Source of the DNA: Acetothermia bacterium UBA3571
Lineage (GTDB): Bacteria; Bipolaricaulota; Bipolaricaulia; Bipolaricaulales; Bipolaricaulaceae
NCBI GenBank assembly: GCA_002375995.1
Contig: DFNI01000037.1
Location: forward strand, 3,489 to 67,488
Reading direction: 5' to 3'
DNA length: 64,000 nt
Shown here: positions 1 through 7,696 of the stretch, piece by piece
Layout: the number at the start of each line of letters is the position of its first letter
Position numbering within the stretch: position 1 is the stretch's first letter
Notes under the pieces: generated by a model
Told to the model about the DNA's origin: nothing
The model's input: the letters and a program-made list of their open reading frames with translations, nothing else
Databases searched by the model: none
Position numbers and translations under genes: made by a program

Positions 1-173
1 GGGTTTTGGTGGAGTTTCTGCCCGGGAAACCCGGCCCCGGGTTAGAAGCCCGGGAAGGAGGGTTTCAATCCCTTTCAGGGTTTTGGTGGAGTTTCTGCCC
101 GGGTTAGAAGCCCGGGAAGGAGGTAAAAAAAGTGTTGTTTCAATCCCTTTCAGGGTTTTGGTGGAGTTTCTGC
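1..173 (-). CRISPR. Type III-A locus CRISPR array (cut by window edge)
   Basis: Three copies of a 37-nt repeat lie at 1-21 (truncated by the window edge), 62-98 and 137-173. They are separated by spacers at 22-61 (40 nt) and 99-136 (38 nt). Read on the minus strand the repeat ends in GGGATTGAAAC, the usual 3' end of type III repeats, so the array is transcribed leftwards, like the adjacent cas genes. The leader should lie between 174 and cas2 at 388. The repeat differs clearly from those of the arrays at 45-59 kb. The two visible spacers share a 25-nt block (37-61 and 99-123). Confidence 0.95.
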
Positions 174-312
174 TCCGGTTGCGGAATCGCTGTTCGTTTC
201 TACGTCGTTGCCCGGGTTTCCGCGCTTCCCCACCGCGCCCCCCATTTTCGCCGCTTTTATCGTTCCCCTCAACCGGGTGAAATACCGGCCTTTGCACGAC
301 CCATACCGGATT

Positions 313-353
313 CCGCGGATCGCCAGGGCCTTGACCACAACCGCGATCCGCGG
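313..353. repeat. Perfect 11-bp inverted repeat in the CRISPR leader
   Basis: CCGCGGATCGC at 313-323 is matched exactly by its reverse complement at 343-353, with a 19-nt loop. It lies between the end of cas2 and the first repeat, where the leader is expected. A second, smaller dyad (360-365 with 371-376, loop CGAAA) follows directly after. No T-run follows either on the minus strand, so a simple intrinsic terminator is unlikely. A role as an integration-factor site or RNA structure is inference. Confidence 0.6.
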
Positions 354-387
354 CCGCTCCCTCCCCGAAAGGGAGGCTATAAACCTG

Positions 388-690
388 TCAAAGATCACCC
401 TCGTCCCAGCCGACGAAGATCGCGTCCTCCGGCAAGAGCTCAGTGCTCCCGATCCGTTCCACCTTTTTTCTACACGCTTCACATAGCAAATAGAAGCTGA
501 CCCTGTCTTCCGCAGGGTCGATGAGTTCATCGAGTCGCTCTTTAAGGCGCAAGTATTGGACCTTGCTTATTCGGCACTCGAACACAGAATATTGCACCCG
601 CTCCCCATATCCAAGAAGCACCTTCGCCACCCGCAGACGGCGGCGGTCGTCGGGGATGTCGTATGCCACTACTATGTGCAATTCACTCAT
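388..690 (-). CDS. cas2: CRISPR adaptation endonuclease Cas2
   Basis: A 100-residue Cas2 that forms the Cas1-Cas2 integrase complex for spacer insertion. The N-terminal strand carries the family's conserved aspartate in the motif VVAYDIPDDRRR, and the mid-region VQYSVFEC is typical of Cas2. It is the last gene of the leftward cas operon, and its ATG overlaps the cas1 stop by 4 bp. The C-terminal CEACRKKVERIG segment, with paired cysteines, is common in thermophile Cas2 proteins. The gene is intact. The array it serves begins about 215 bp downstream on the same strand. Confidence 0.96.
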   Translation of the reverse strand: MSELHIVVAYDIPDDRRRLRVAKVLLGYGERVQYSVFECRISKVQYLRLKERLDELIDPAEDRVSFYLLCEACRKKVERIGSTELLPEDAIFVGWDEGDL

Positions 691-1688
691 CGCACAAGGA
701 ACGGAATGTATTCATCCAACTCACCCAGGATAACCCGGGCCAAAACCCTTGCCTGAAGCTCGATTACCCTCCAATAGGGCGCTTGTTGGTCGAAGAGGTG
801 ATGCTTCACTATGCTGCGACGTTTGTTTTCCCATGCGGCCAGGAATTTCCTCAGGGCATGGGGTCTCATCCGTGTAGCCCCGCCTATCTCCGTGACAAAG
901 TCCTCCGGATCGATGACCCGCTTGTTTATGAGCGAAAGAACAAGGGAATCCACAAGCACAGGACGGAACTCCTCCATCAGATCAAGGGCCAGGGCGGGAC
1001 GGCCGTATTTGTCCATGTGGAAGAAGCCGAGGTAGGGGTCAAAGCCCACGATATGGCAGGCGGAGAACACCTCGTTCATGAGAAGCATGTAACCGAAGGA
1101 GAGCATGGAGTTGACGGGATCGGTCGGTGGCCTCCGTACCCGGCCGGGGAAACGAAACCCTATCTGGCGGATTAGCTTGGGCCATTGGCGGAAATACTCC
1201 GCTGCTCCGGCACCTTCTAGGCCGCGGAGTGCGTTCATATCGGTGACGGAATCGACCTTTTTGGCCAAGATCCCCAGTTGCTGTATGGCCCCTGCAAGCC
1301 CCCATACCCCTTCGCGCTTGGCCCTCTGTAGCAGGGCCCGCTGGTTGAGGAGCTTACCCTTCACAATGGACTTGGAGATGGCCAGGCGCACCTCCGGCGA
1401 CGAGGCGGCCTCGAATTGACGCCAGCGTAAGGGAATGTTTTTGTTCTCGAACGGCTGAAGCTTCCCCAAGAGGCGCCCCTGCGAAGTGATGTAAACCAGG
1501 GAAATCCCGCGCTGTAAGAGGGCTTTCATGGCTTGGGCGGTAACGGTTACGTTGCCGATGATCACGATTTGTTCGAGTTTCTCCAGCGGCATTTTGAGGA
1601 GGGTTTTGTCCCTCGGAAGGTCGATACGGAGCTGTTCGCCGTCCTTGCGCACTGTGGCCCCGTTTTCCATCACGTAAAGGGTGCTCAT
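687..1688 (-). CDS. cas1: CRISPR integrase Cas1
   Basis: A 333-residue Cas1, the metal-dependent integrase that joins prespacers to the leader-repeat junction. The N-terminal beta domain (MSTLYVMENGATVRK) is followed by the helical catalytic domain. That domain holds the family signatures GLEGAGAAEYF (conserved Glu), RRPPTDPVNSMLSFGY and GRPALALDLMEEFRPV (conserved acidic residues). The ATG at 1688 is chosen because it overlaps the cas4 stop as ATGA; the longer reading has no Cas1 sequence upstream. It is clearly related to the second Cas1 (57537-58523) but is a separate lineage without an associated reverse transcriptase. Confidence 0.96.
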   Translation of the reverse strand: MSTLYVMENGATVRKDGEQLRIDLPRDKTLLKMPLEKLEQIVIIGNVTVTAQAMKALLQRGISLVYITSQGRLLGKLQPFENKNIPLRWRQFEAASSPEVRLAISKSIVKGKLLNQRALLQRAKREGVWGLAGAIQQLGILAKKVDSVTDMNALRGLEGAGAAEYFRQWPKLIRQIGFRFPGRVRRPPTDPVNSMLSFGYMLLMNEVFSACHIVGFDPYLGFFHMDKYGRPALALDLMEEFRPVLVDSLVLSLINKRVIDPEDFVTEIGGATRMRPHALRKFLAAWENKRRSIVKHHLFDQQAPYWRVIELQARVLARVILGELDEYIPFLVR

Positions 1689-2278
1689 GCCAACCACTCC
1701 TCCCAGCTGAACCTCTCCACATTGGGCATGTCCGGCATACATGCCGACCGCTGGGCACAGCCTCGGCATTTGGGAGAGAGGATGGCAGGGGGCGGCTTGT
1801 CTTGCTGCACGAGTTCTCGGACCTCATGGATTGCCTTGCGGGTCAAGCGCCGAAGGGGGCCAGTGAGGTCTACTTCCAAGCGGCGACGTGATGAGGCGTA
1901 GTAGATATAACCGGTTTCGATGGGGCAGTGGAGCATCTCTTCAAGACACATCCCTTGAAGACAAAGCTGTACTTGGTCGCTTAAGCGGAGACGGGCTTTC
2001 CCGCGTTTGTACTCCACCGGGAAAAATTGGCCCTCGATCTCCTCCACCAGGTCCGCGTAACCCACGACCCCCAAGCGCCGCGAGTAAACGGGGACCTTTC
2101 TCCACTGGCGTTTACCAGTGCGTTTGCCGGAACCTTTGGAATGTACCCGACGATGGAGGATCTCGCCTTCCACGGTGAACTCGTTCGGTTCGAAGACTCC
2201 GGCCACATAAGCGAGCCAGGCCGAGCGGGCACAGAAGACGTACTCCGAAACAAGGCTTATGGGGATAAGCTCCCGCAT
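1685..2278 (-). CDS. cas4: Cas4 PD-(D/E)XK nuclease
   Basis: A 197-residue Cas4 family exonuclease that trims prespacers and helps choose their PAM end. The N-terminal cysteine (VSEYVFCARSAW), the PD-(D/E)XK nuclease core (VGYADLVEE then FFPVEYKRGK) and the C-terminal cysteines (KCRGCAQRSACMPDMP) that ligate a 4Fe-4S cluster are all present. Its start overlaps the end of cas6 by 22 bp and its stop overlaps the cas1 start. Cas4 is uncommon in type III-A loci, so this adaptation block (cas4-cas1-cas2) may have been assembled from a type I source; that is inference. Confidence 0.93.
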   Translation of the reverse strand: MRELIPISLVSEYVFCARSAWLAYVAGVFEPNEFTVEGEILHRRVHSKGSGKRTGKRQWRKVPVYSRRLGVVGYADLVEEIEGQFFPVEYKRGKARLRLSDQVQLCLQGMCLEEMLHCPIETGYIYYASSRRRLEVDLTGPLRRLTRKAIHEVRELVQQDKPPPAILSPKCRGCAQRSACMPDMPNVERFSWEEWLA

Positions 2279-3048
2279 GTTTCCATCACCCTCACAAGAC
2301 CCATGCCGTGGGTGGTCTTTCGGCCCACCCCGGCGTAGAAAGAGAACTGGGCTAAGGTATTAACCGCCCGTAAAAGCTCGGTGGACGCACCCCGCAACAC
2401 CCGGAACCGCGCGCGCCCAACGAACCCCACGATGTGGGAACGGCCGTCGTAGAAGGCCCGGGTGTGTATCCGGGCATCGGCCAGGGCCACCTTGCGCTCG
2501 AGTTCCTCGCGGGTGATCCCCAGAGGATGAGGGGAGAAGGCGTCCCATTTGCGGAGGAGGCCGCCGAACACGAGCCGGGGGACGGGGAGGGGGAGGTCAA
2601 GGTCTCCGGCCCTGAAGGCGGTGGGGGTGGCGAAGGCGAGCTCGACTTCCTTGCGGGGTTCGGTGGTTAATAAATCTTCCCAAGAGCAGCTCCCGCACCA
2701 GGGACCATCGAGGGAGAGGGAGACCGGTTCGAGGAGGGATTTCCCGAGCTTCAAGGGGATGCCGCCCCGCCTCTCCCAGCGGCTCCAGAAGCGGGCGAAG
2801 ATCTCCGGGATCATGACGGCGACGCGCAGGCGGACCCTTCCGGTGGTGCGGGGGTTTCCCAGGGGGTGGAGGGTGAAGGGGCGCTGTCCCAGACGGGGCA
2901 TGTGGAAGAGCCTCCCCAGGGCGCGATCGCCCTGGGAGAGCAATCCCAGGAAAGCCCCGTGCAAGCCCTCAGGGGTGAGGGGCCCCAGGACCCGGGATCC
3001 CGCGAGGTGGAACTCCATCACCACCGCATACGGCCCAGTCTCCCTCAT
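2257..3048 (-). CDS. cas6: Cas6 pre-crRNA endoribonuclease (type III-A locus)
   Basis: A 263-residue RAMP-fold Cas6 that cuts within each CRISPR repeat to release crRNA precursors. The candidate catalytic histidine lies in the N-terminal LTPEGLHGAF (about residue 30). The C-terminal glycine-rich loop FYAGVGRKTTHGMG is the standard Cas6 signature. ATG 3048 is chosen because it overlaps the stop of the upstream CARF-HEPN gene as ATGA. The protein is homologous to the second Cas6 at 55214-56023 (shared FATPTAFR/FVTPTAFR and GRKTT segments), although their cognate repeats differ. Confidence 0.92.
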   Translation of the reverse strand: MRETGPYAVVMEFHLAGSRVLGPLTPEGLHGAFLGLLSQGDRALGRLFHMPRLGQRPFTLHPLGNPRTTGRVRLRVAVMIPEIFARFWSRWERRGGIPLKLGKSLLEPVSLSLDGPWCGSCSWEDLLTTEPRKEVELAFATPTAFRAGDLDLPLPVPRLVFGGLLRKWDAFSPHPLGITREELERKVALADARIHTRAFYDGRSHIVGFVGRARFRVLRGASTELLRAVNTLAQFSFYAGVGRKTTHGMGLVRVMETCGSLSP

Positions 3049-4268
3049 AGGGCGCTGGGGAAAACCTTTTCCCACTTTGGGAACTGGGGGGCGGGGATCC
3101 TTTTTCCCAAGCGATCAAGGGCCTCTTTGACAAATGCTGATACAATGGAATGGCATCTATCCCACTCTTCCTTCCCTATAGGCTCGAGCCCATGGGCGAG
3201 GACGGATTGGTTACGTCTTCCTTGAACATCCTTAAGTTTTTCCTCCCACCCTTGAGAGTAAAGTTCCCCGAGGGGGTCTCCTAAAGCGCTGAGGATCCTG
3301 AACGAGTCCACAAGCCCCGCAGTTACCCTCTTCCCCACCGCCCGTGCCAGGAGTTCTTTTCGAAGGGGCTCCGGGATTTTTTGCGGATCCAGATCGCCCG
3401 TATCGAGGCCATATCGTTCCTTCAACCGATATTGGGCCAGAAGCTCCACGGCCCGATAAAGCCTCATCACCCCGTCGTCGTACTGGCCCCGCTCCGCCCT
3501 CCTTTCGGCGTTGCGGATCAGGTCCCAAACCTTCGCATATCCGGAGGATTTCCCTTCGACGATTTCCCAAAGGAAGCGAACGTTATCCACACAAAACCTC
3601 GCGCATGGGCGTAGCAAAGCGAGTGCCTTTTCATGTTCGAATCTGTCCCAAGCAGCAAACCCCCTCACCAACGTGATGGCCAGGTTCAACCTCTTTTGGA
3701 TCCCCGCGGAAAGAGGGAATTCCCGGGAGAACCAAGAGAGGGCTTCATCAGCGCCCTCGTAGTTGCGGAGATCGAACAAGTAACCAGCTTCCTCCAAGAC
3801 ATCCTCGAACTTCAAATCCCCCAAGCTCAGGCGTTCCACGAGCTCGGTCCCGTCCAAAACCTTCTCCGTGTCGGCCCGCATCCCGGTGACGAGCGAAAGG
3901 GTCCATCCCAACCGTAGCGCCGCCAGGGCCAGTGAGACGGACATGGTCTTAGTTCCCCCGGTGTAATCCGCGATCTTTTCCGCTCCAGGATGTTCCGAGC
4001 TTATGGCTTTGAGCTTCGAGTAAATGGCCTGAAATGTGTCCGCGAGGCTATCCGGGGACAGGATTTCTACAAGTTCGTAGCGATCCCGTGTGAGCTTTGT
4101 GGCTCCGACGATGCTTTCCCCTTCTTCGGTGTTCTCCACCACGAACTTTTTGCTCCCGCCTCTGGGCTCGACGGTAACGAAGAAAACCACTTTGTCCGGG
4201 GACTGTTCCTTTATGGAGCGGATCACGGGTTTGGGCGAACCTCCAACGGTAAGCGCGAGGATCCTCAT
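3045..4268 (-). CDS. CARF-HEPN ribonuclease (Csm6-like, Cas02710 family)
   Basis: A 407-residue ancillary effector. The N-terminal CARF domain begins MRILALTVGGSPKPV and carries the ligand-loop motif DYTGGTKTMS. The C-terminal helical HEPN domain has RNQSVLAH (about residues 350-357), an R-x6-H motif typical of this family. By family knowledge, the CARF domain binds cyclic oligoadenylate made by Cas10 and switches on non-specific RNA cleavage. ATG 4268 has a good ribosome site (GGGAGG, 7 nt away) and overlaps the csm5 stop. Its place inside the csm operon and the intact cyclase motif in the neighbouring Cas10 support an active signalling pathway. It is not the classic Csm6 but the TIGR02710-like relative. 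Confidence 0.88.
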   Translation of the reverse strand: MRILALTVGGSPKPVIRSIKEQSPDKVVFFVTVEPRGGSKKFVVENTEEGESIVGATKLTRDRYELVEILSPDSLADTFQAIYSKLKAISSEHPGAEKIADYTGGTKTMSVSLALAALRLGWTLSLVTGMRADTEKVLDGTELVERLSLGDLKFEDVLEEAGYLFDLRNYEGADEALSWFSREFPLSAGIQKRLNLAITLVRGFAAWDRFEHEKALALLRPCARFCVDNVRFLWEIVEGKSSGYAKVWDLIRNAERRAERGQYDDGVMRLYRAVELLAQYRLKERYGLDTGDLDPQKIPEPLRKELLARAVGKRVTAGLVDSFRILSALGDPLGELYSQGWEEKLKDVQGRRNQSVLAHGLEPIGKEEWDRCHSIVSAFVKEALDRLGKRIPAPQFPKWEKVFPSAL

Positions 4269-5365
4269 CTGATTACCTCCCATTTGACCCATATCCAGCC
4301 CAGGGGAAGGCGGGGTTTCCCGTCTTTACCCACCACCACCCGGCGGGAAGCGGGGAACTCGTCCGGTGGGGTGCGGCCCCTGGAACCCGGGGCCCTCCCC
4401 AGCCCATAGCGGCGATATATATCCGGCCACAGGGGATCGGTTTTGAGGGGGGCCCCGATGGTCATCCCCTCCCAACCGGTACCGAATCCGATCTGGACCG
4501 CAAAGCCCTTCTTCGTCTTCTCCAGGGCACCCAACACGTCCCCGAAAAATCCGACCATTTCCCCGCTTATCCCACCCCACCAATCCCGTTCCCTCTCAGC
4601 CCTTTCCCTGGCCCTCTCCCGGGCCAGGCGGGGGAGGTCCCGCAGCCATTCCCCACGTTTGAGGGGGAACCCCTCGGCCCGGGCCGCCCATGTGGAGAAG
4701 AGGGCATCGTCTATCCCGACGGAGAAACGGAACTCCGTCCCGGGCCTTATCGCCTCAACCGCGATGGGCGCTCCCCCTCCCCGTTTGGTCCACACCTGGA
4801 CGTTGTAGAGCCCGAGATCGGAGGTATCGGCGGAGGTAGAGTCACTCACCTTCAGGGCCCGCAAGAGGTCGTGGTGGGGGCTGTGTCTCCCCTTTTTCGG
4901 ATCCCTCCCGAAAATCTCGGCTTCGAGGTCCTCGGTGGCTCTCTTCTCCTTCTCGCCGAGCCCGATGTGCGTGAGCGAAAGCCTGAGCTCCTTCCAAGCA
5001 TGCCAGGCGATGATCGTCCGCAACGCCCCCTTGAGGCTCGAGCCGGGGATGTAGGGGCGGTCGCGGGGGTCCTTGATCGCCTCGCGGAACTGTTGGCCGC
5101 CTGGTACCCCGGGGAGCACATAGCGGATGTAAGGGGCATCGGGCCGCAGGTCCTCCGGCTTCAACAGCTGCCCCGGGGGTGTGCGGAGAAGCATCTCGGT
5201 GAACTCAGGGTCACGGGTGTAGAGCTCCTCAGCCAGGGCGTCGAGGTCGAGCCGGTATGTTTTCCCATTATGGCAGACGTAGTCGAACCCCTCCGTAAGG
5301 GCCGTTCCCGTCCCGATGTGCAAAGGGGTCAAAACCTTTACCGTAAGCTCTATGCGCGCCATCAT
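4265..5365 (-). CDS. csm5: Type III-A effector subunit Csm5
   Basis: A 366-residue RAMP protein, the Csm5 cap that holds the 3' side of the crRNA in the Csm complex. It has an N-terminal RAMP strand (MMARIELTVKVLTPLHIGTG), the glycine loop PYIPGSSLKGALRTII, and a C-terminal VQIGFGTGWEGMTIG segment characteristic of Csm5. The ATG pair at 5365/5362 overlaps the csm4 stop, and GGGAGG lies 6 nt before the first ATG. The arginine- and glutamate-rich helix near the middle (RLARERARERAERERD) is probably surface-exposed. All expected neighbours are in the canonical order. Confidence 0.93.
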   Translation of the reverse strand: MMARIELTVKVLTPLHIGTGTALTEGFDYVCHNGKTYRLDLDALAEELYTRDPEFTEMLLRTPPGQLLKPEDLRPDAPYIRYVLPGVPGGQQFREAIKDPRDRPYIPGSSLKGALRTIIAWHAWKELRLSLTHIGLGEKEKRATEDLEAEIFGRDPKKGRHSPHHDLLRALKVSDSTSADTSDLGLYNVQVWTKRGGGAPIAVEAIRPGTEFRFSVGIDDALFSTWAARAEGFPLKRGEWLRDLPRLARERARERAERERDWWGGISGEMVGFFGDVLGALEKTKKGFAVQIGFGTGWEGMTIGAPLKTDPLWPDIYRRYGLGRAPGSRGRTPPDEFPASRRVVVGKDGKPRLPLGWIWVKWEVIR

Positions 5366-6414
5366 CCCCCACCTCCCAGGGGCCACAGGGCCGCGAGGCC
5401 GTATCGCCAGACGGGATGGGGTAAAAGAGGCTCCCCGCTTTCGGCATGCAGCGGACCCACGTCCACCACATGCCCCATGATTCCCCCTTGCGCCCGGATC
5501 ACCGACCCCTCTTTCAGCATCACGATGGATCGGCGACGGTACTGGCCGTGGGGGGAGGAGGTCCAACCCCGGACCTCTTCTAGCCGGTACCCGGGAGAGT
5601 TTCGGAGCACGTTGGGGAGCTCATCAGGCCGCGGGTTGTAACGCGAAAGGAGCACCGCCGAGCGGTCCGCCGCCGGGGCCGGCCACTTGAGCTCATCCAT
5701 GAGCTCGGGCTCGAACACCCCGTAGCCCACGGAACGGTCGCCGCCGAGCCCGGAATGGGCGAGGGCGTTCAGCGCGAGCTCGAAAGCTTCTTTAAAAACA
5801 ACATCGCCACACGGGCGTTCCGGATCGCGCCAGATCACCCCGAACCAGAGTCCCGCGTCCCCCGCGAAGTCCACTCGGCCCACGTGGAAGAGGTTCGACG
5901 CGGACGAAACCCGGTCCAACGTCACCCGCGGGATCGCGTGCTCATTCCAGATCACGGCTCCTTCCGGTATTTCATCCCCGTAGACGAGGACCTGTCCGTT
6001 CTGCCGGAAATTTCCTTCCTCGATGAGCTCGCCGATGGACTTCCCTTTCGCCAACTTCAGCAGGGCTATTTCCGAGATGAACTGGAGCTTTTTCCACTTC
6101 TTCCTCGCTTTTTCGGGGATTCCTTGGGCGTAATTCGGGTCGAGGGGTTTGGGGAAGAGGAGGACGTCGCCCTTGTAAGGGAAGGCGGAGGTGAGGAGGA
6201 AGGGGGGATCGGCAGGGGCGTGGTCGTTCCCTGCGGTGCGGGGGAATTGGGAGATCCAGAGGTCGGGATTGTTCCCCAGAGCTATCCAAGCCGAGAACAG
6301 GGCGGAAAAGAGCGTATCCGAAGGGACGGTCACCCGCACCCCCTCGGTTCCGATCCCATAGGTCCCCACATGCACCCCGTGGGGGAACCGCAGCTTATAG
6401 ATCGTCACGCGCAT
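5362..6414 (-). CDS. csm4: Type III-A effector subunit Csm4
   Basis: A 350-residue Csm4 (Cas5 group) that binds the crRNA 5' handle and docks to Cas10. The N-terminus MRVTIYKLRF, the segment SDTLFSALFSAW (typical of Csm4), the mid-region IPRVTLDRVSSASNLFHVGRV and the glycine-rich GLGGDRSVGYGVFE loop are all recognisable. It lies 13 bp downstream of csm3 and overlaps csm5. The C-terminus ends in a glycine run formed by the next gene's Shine-Dalgarno sequence. Confidence 0.93.
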   Translation of the reverse strand: MRVTIYKLRFPHGVHVGTYGIGTEGVRVTVPSDTLFSALFSAWIALGNNPDLWISQFPRTAGNDHAPADPPFLLTSAFPYKGDVLLFPKPLDPNYAQGIPEKARKKWKKLQFISEIALLKLAKGKSIGELIEEGNFRQNGQVLVYGDEIPEGAVIWNEHAIPRVTLDRVSSASNLFHVGRVDFAGDAGLWFGVIWRDPERPCGDVVFKEAFELALNALAHSGLGGDRSVGYGVFEPELMDELKWPAPAADRSAVLLSRYNPRPDELPNVLRNSPGYRLEEVRGWTSSPHGQYRRRSIVMLKEGSVIRAQGGIMGHVVDVGPLHAESGEPLLPHPVWRYGLAALWPLGGGG

Positions 6415-6427
6415 GTCGGATCAACCC

Positions 6428-7237
6428 TCAGAGGTTGAGCTCGGCTTTGACCTTCCCGAGGATCTCCCCCTTTTTGGCCATGAGATCGTCCAGGGTCTCG
6501 AAGGTCCCCAGAGGAGTTTCCCTCTCGAAGTAATCGGTGCGCTTGCGAAGGGCGATGGAGATCTTCCGGAACTCCACCTTCCCCGAGCCCCGGGAACCCA
6601 GCCCGCCGAGATAGTCGTGTTCCAGGAGCTGCATCCCCTCGAAAACGACGTACAGGCGCTCGACGTCCTTTGCGGGCTCGGCAACGCCGTCGTCGGAGTT
6701 GAACACGGTGTAGATCATCTCCCCCGGGCCGAAAACCGCCCCGGCCGGCACGCGCTCGATGGTCCGCGGGTTGGCAGCTGAAGTGATGCGGTCGATAGAG
6801 ACCTCTGTCTTCGTCTCGGCATATGACCGCTCCAGGGGTAGCCCCTCGAGGAGCTTTGAACTTTCCTCGGCTAAAAGTACGTCCCTCACCAAAAGCCTCG
6901 TTTGGGTACCGAACTTCTCCTCCGCGGGAACCCCAAAGACCTGACACACAGGGCAGTCCCGGTAACTATCGGGATCCTTACAGCTGTGGATCATCGTTTT
7001 CCCTATGGGGCGGTTGATGGGGAGCTGGTAATGCTTTTCGAGGAGGCAGCGGATCTTCCCCTTGAGGGAGGAACCGGGGATATAAGGCCTTTGGGTGAGG
7101 GGGTCGCGGATGATCTCCTTGTCGATGCCTCCGATCTGGATCCCCCCTCCCGTGCCCCCGATGTGGAGCCCCGTGAGGGCATGTATTTCGAATCCGATGA
7201 AAACCCGGGCTTCCACCCAAAACCTGCTCCCCTGCAT
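6428..7237 (-). CDS. csm3: Type III-A backbone RNase Csm3
   Basis: A 269-residue Csm3, the repeated backbone subunit that cleaves target RNA at 6-nt intervals. The catalytic aspartate is present in GGIDKEIIRDP (about residue 39), followed by the RAMP loop PYIPGSSLKGKIR. A CPVCQVFG zinc-binding segment and the C-terminal LGGLGSRGSGKVEF loop complete the family pattern. ATG 7237 follows a GGGGGTGATC ribosome site. Target RNA cleavage by this subunit should also switch off Cas10, by family knowledge. Confidence 0.95.
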   Translation of the reverse strand: MQGSRFWVEARVFIGFEIHALTGLHIGGTGGGIQIGGIDKEIIRDPLTQRPYIPGSSLKGKIRCLLEKHYQLPINRPIGKTMIHSCKDPDSYRDCPVCQVFGVPAEEKFGTQTRLLVRDVLLAEESSKLLEGLPLERSYAETKTEVSIDRITSAANPRTIERVPAGAVFGPGEMIYTVFNSDDGVAEPAKDVERLYVVFEGMQLLEHDYLGGLGSRGSGKVEFRKISIALRKRTDYFERETPLGTFETLDDLMAKKGEILGKVKAELNL

Positions 7238-7250
7238 TCGGATCACCCCC

Positions 7251-7694
7251 TCAGTCCTTGCCCCCGTGGGCCTTGTGATAAGCAACGATCGCCTCGAAGA
7301 ACTCCAAAAACCGCAGGTACCGGGCGCGTACTTCGTCGCGGTCGTCCTTCTTCTCGAGCACTATGCGGAGGGCCTTCACCAATACCTCAGCGATCAGCTC
7401 CGCAGCCCCACCGGCTTTTTTGTCCCGCTCCGTTACCCGTTTCGCCCGGTAGGCGATCTTCGGGTCCAACAAGTAGGCACGGCGTACGGCTTCCTCGAAC
7501 TTGCCGATCCGGAATAAGGCCCCGATACGCTGCGCTTCGTCGAATATGGCCCTGATCTGCGACGCCTTAAGGGTTTTGGAGAGCTGATCGCCGATCTCAT
7601 TGGCCACTTTCACTAACAGATCTCCTGCCAGAGGCTCGCAGATGATCCGCCGCAGTTCCCCTTCGGACACCGCTTTCCCAATGGCTTGTGGCAC
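7251..7694 (-). CDS. csm2: Type III-A small subunit Csm2
   Basis: A 147-residue, mainly helical Csm2, the small subunit that lines the crRNA-target duplex in the complex. The C-terminal region RARYLRFLEFFEAIVAYHKAHGG matches the Csm2 pattern. GTG 7694 is chosen because AAAGGAGG lies 6 nt upstream and the codon directly follows the csm1 stop; TTG 7730 would overlap csm1 and has a poorer ribosome site. Small-subunit sequences diverge quickly, so the call rests partly on its position between csm1 and csm3. Confidence 0.88.
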   Translation of the reverse strand: MPQAIGKAVSEGELRRIICEPLAGDLLVKVANEIGDQLSKTLKASQIRAIFDEAQRIGALFRIGKFEEAVRRAYLLDPKIAYRAKRVTERDKKAGGAAELIAEVLVKALRIVLEKKDDRDEVRARYLRFLEFFEAIVAYHKAHGGKD

Positions 7695-7696
7695 TT

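Noticed and set aside
360..376. Hairpin after cas2 as an intrinsic terminator
   Set aside because: The 6-bp stem has no T-run on the minus strand, and the array downstream is in the same direction.
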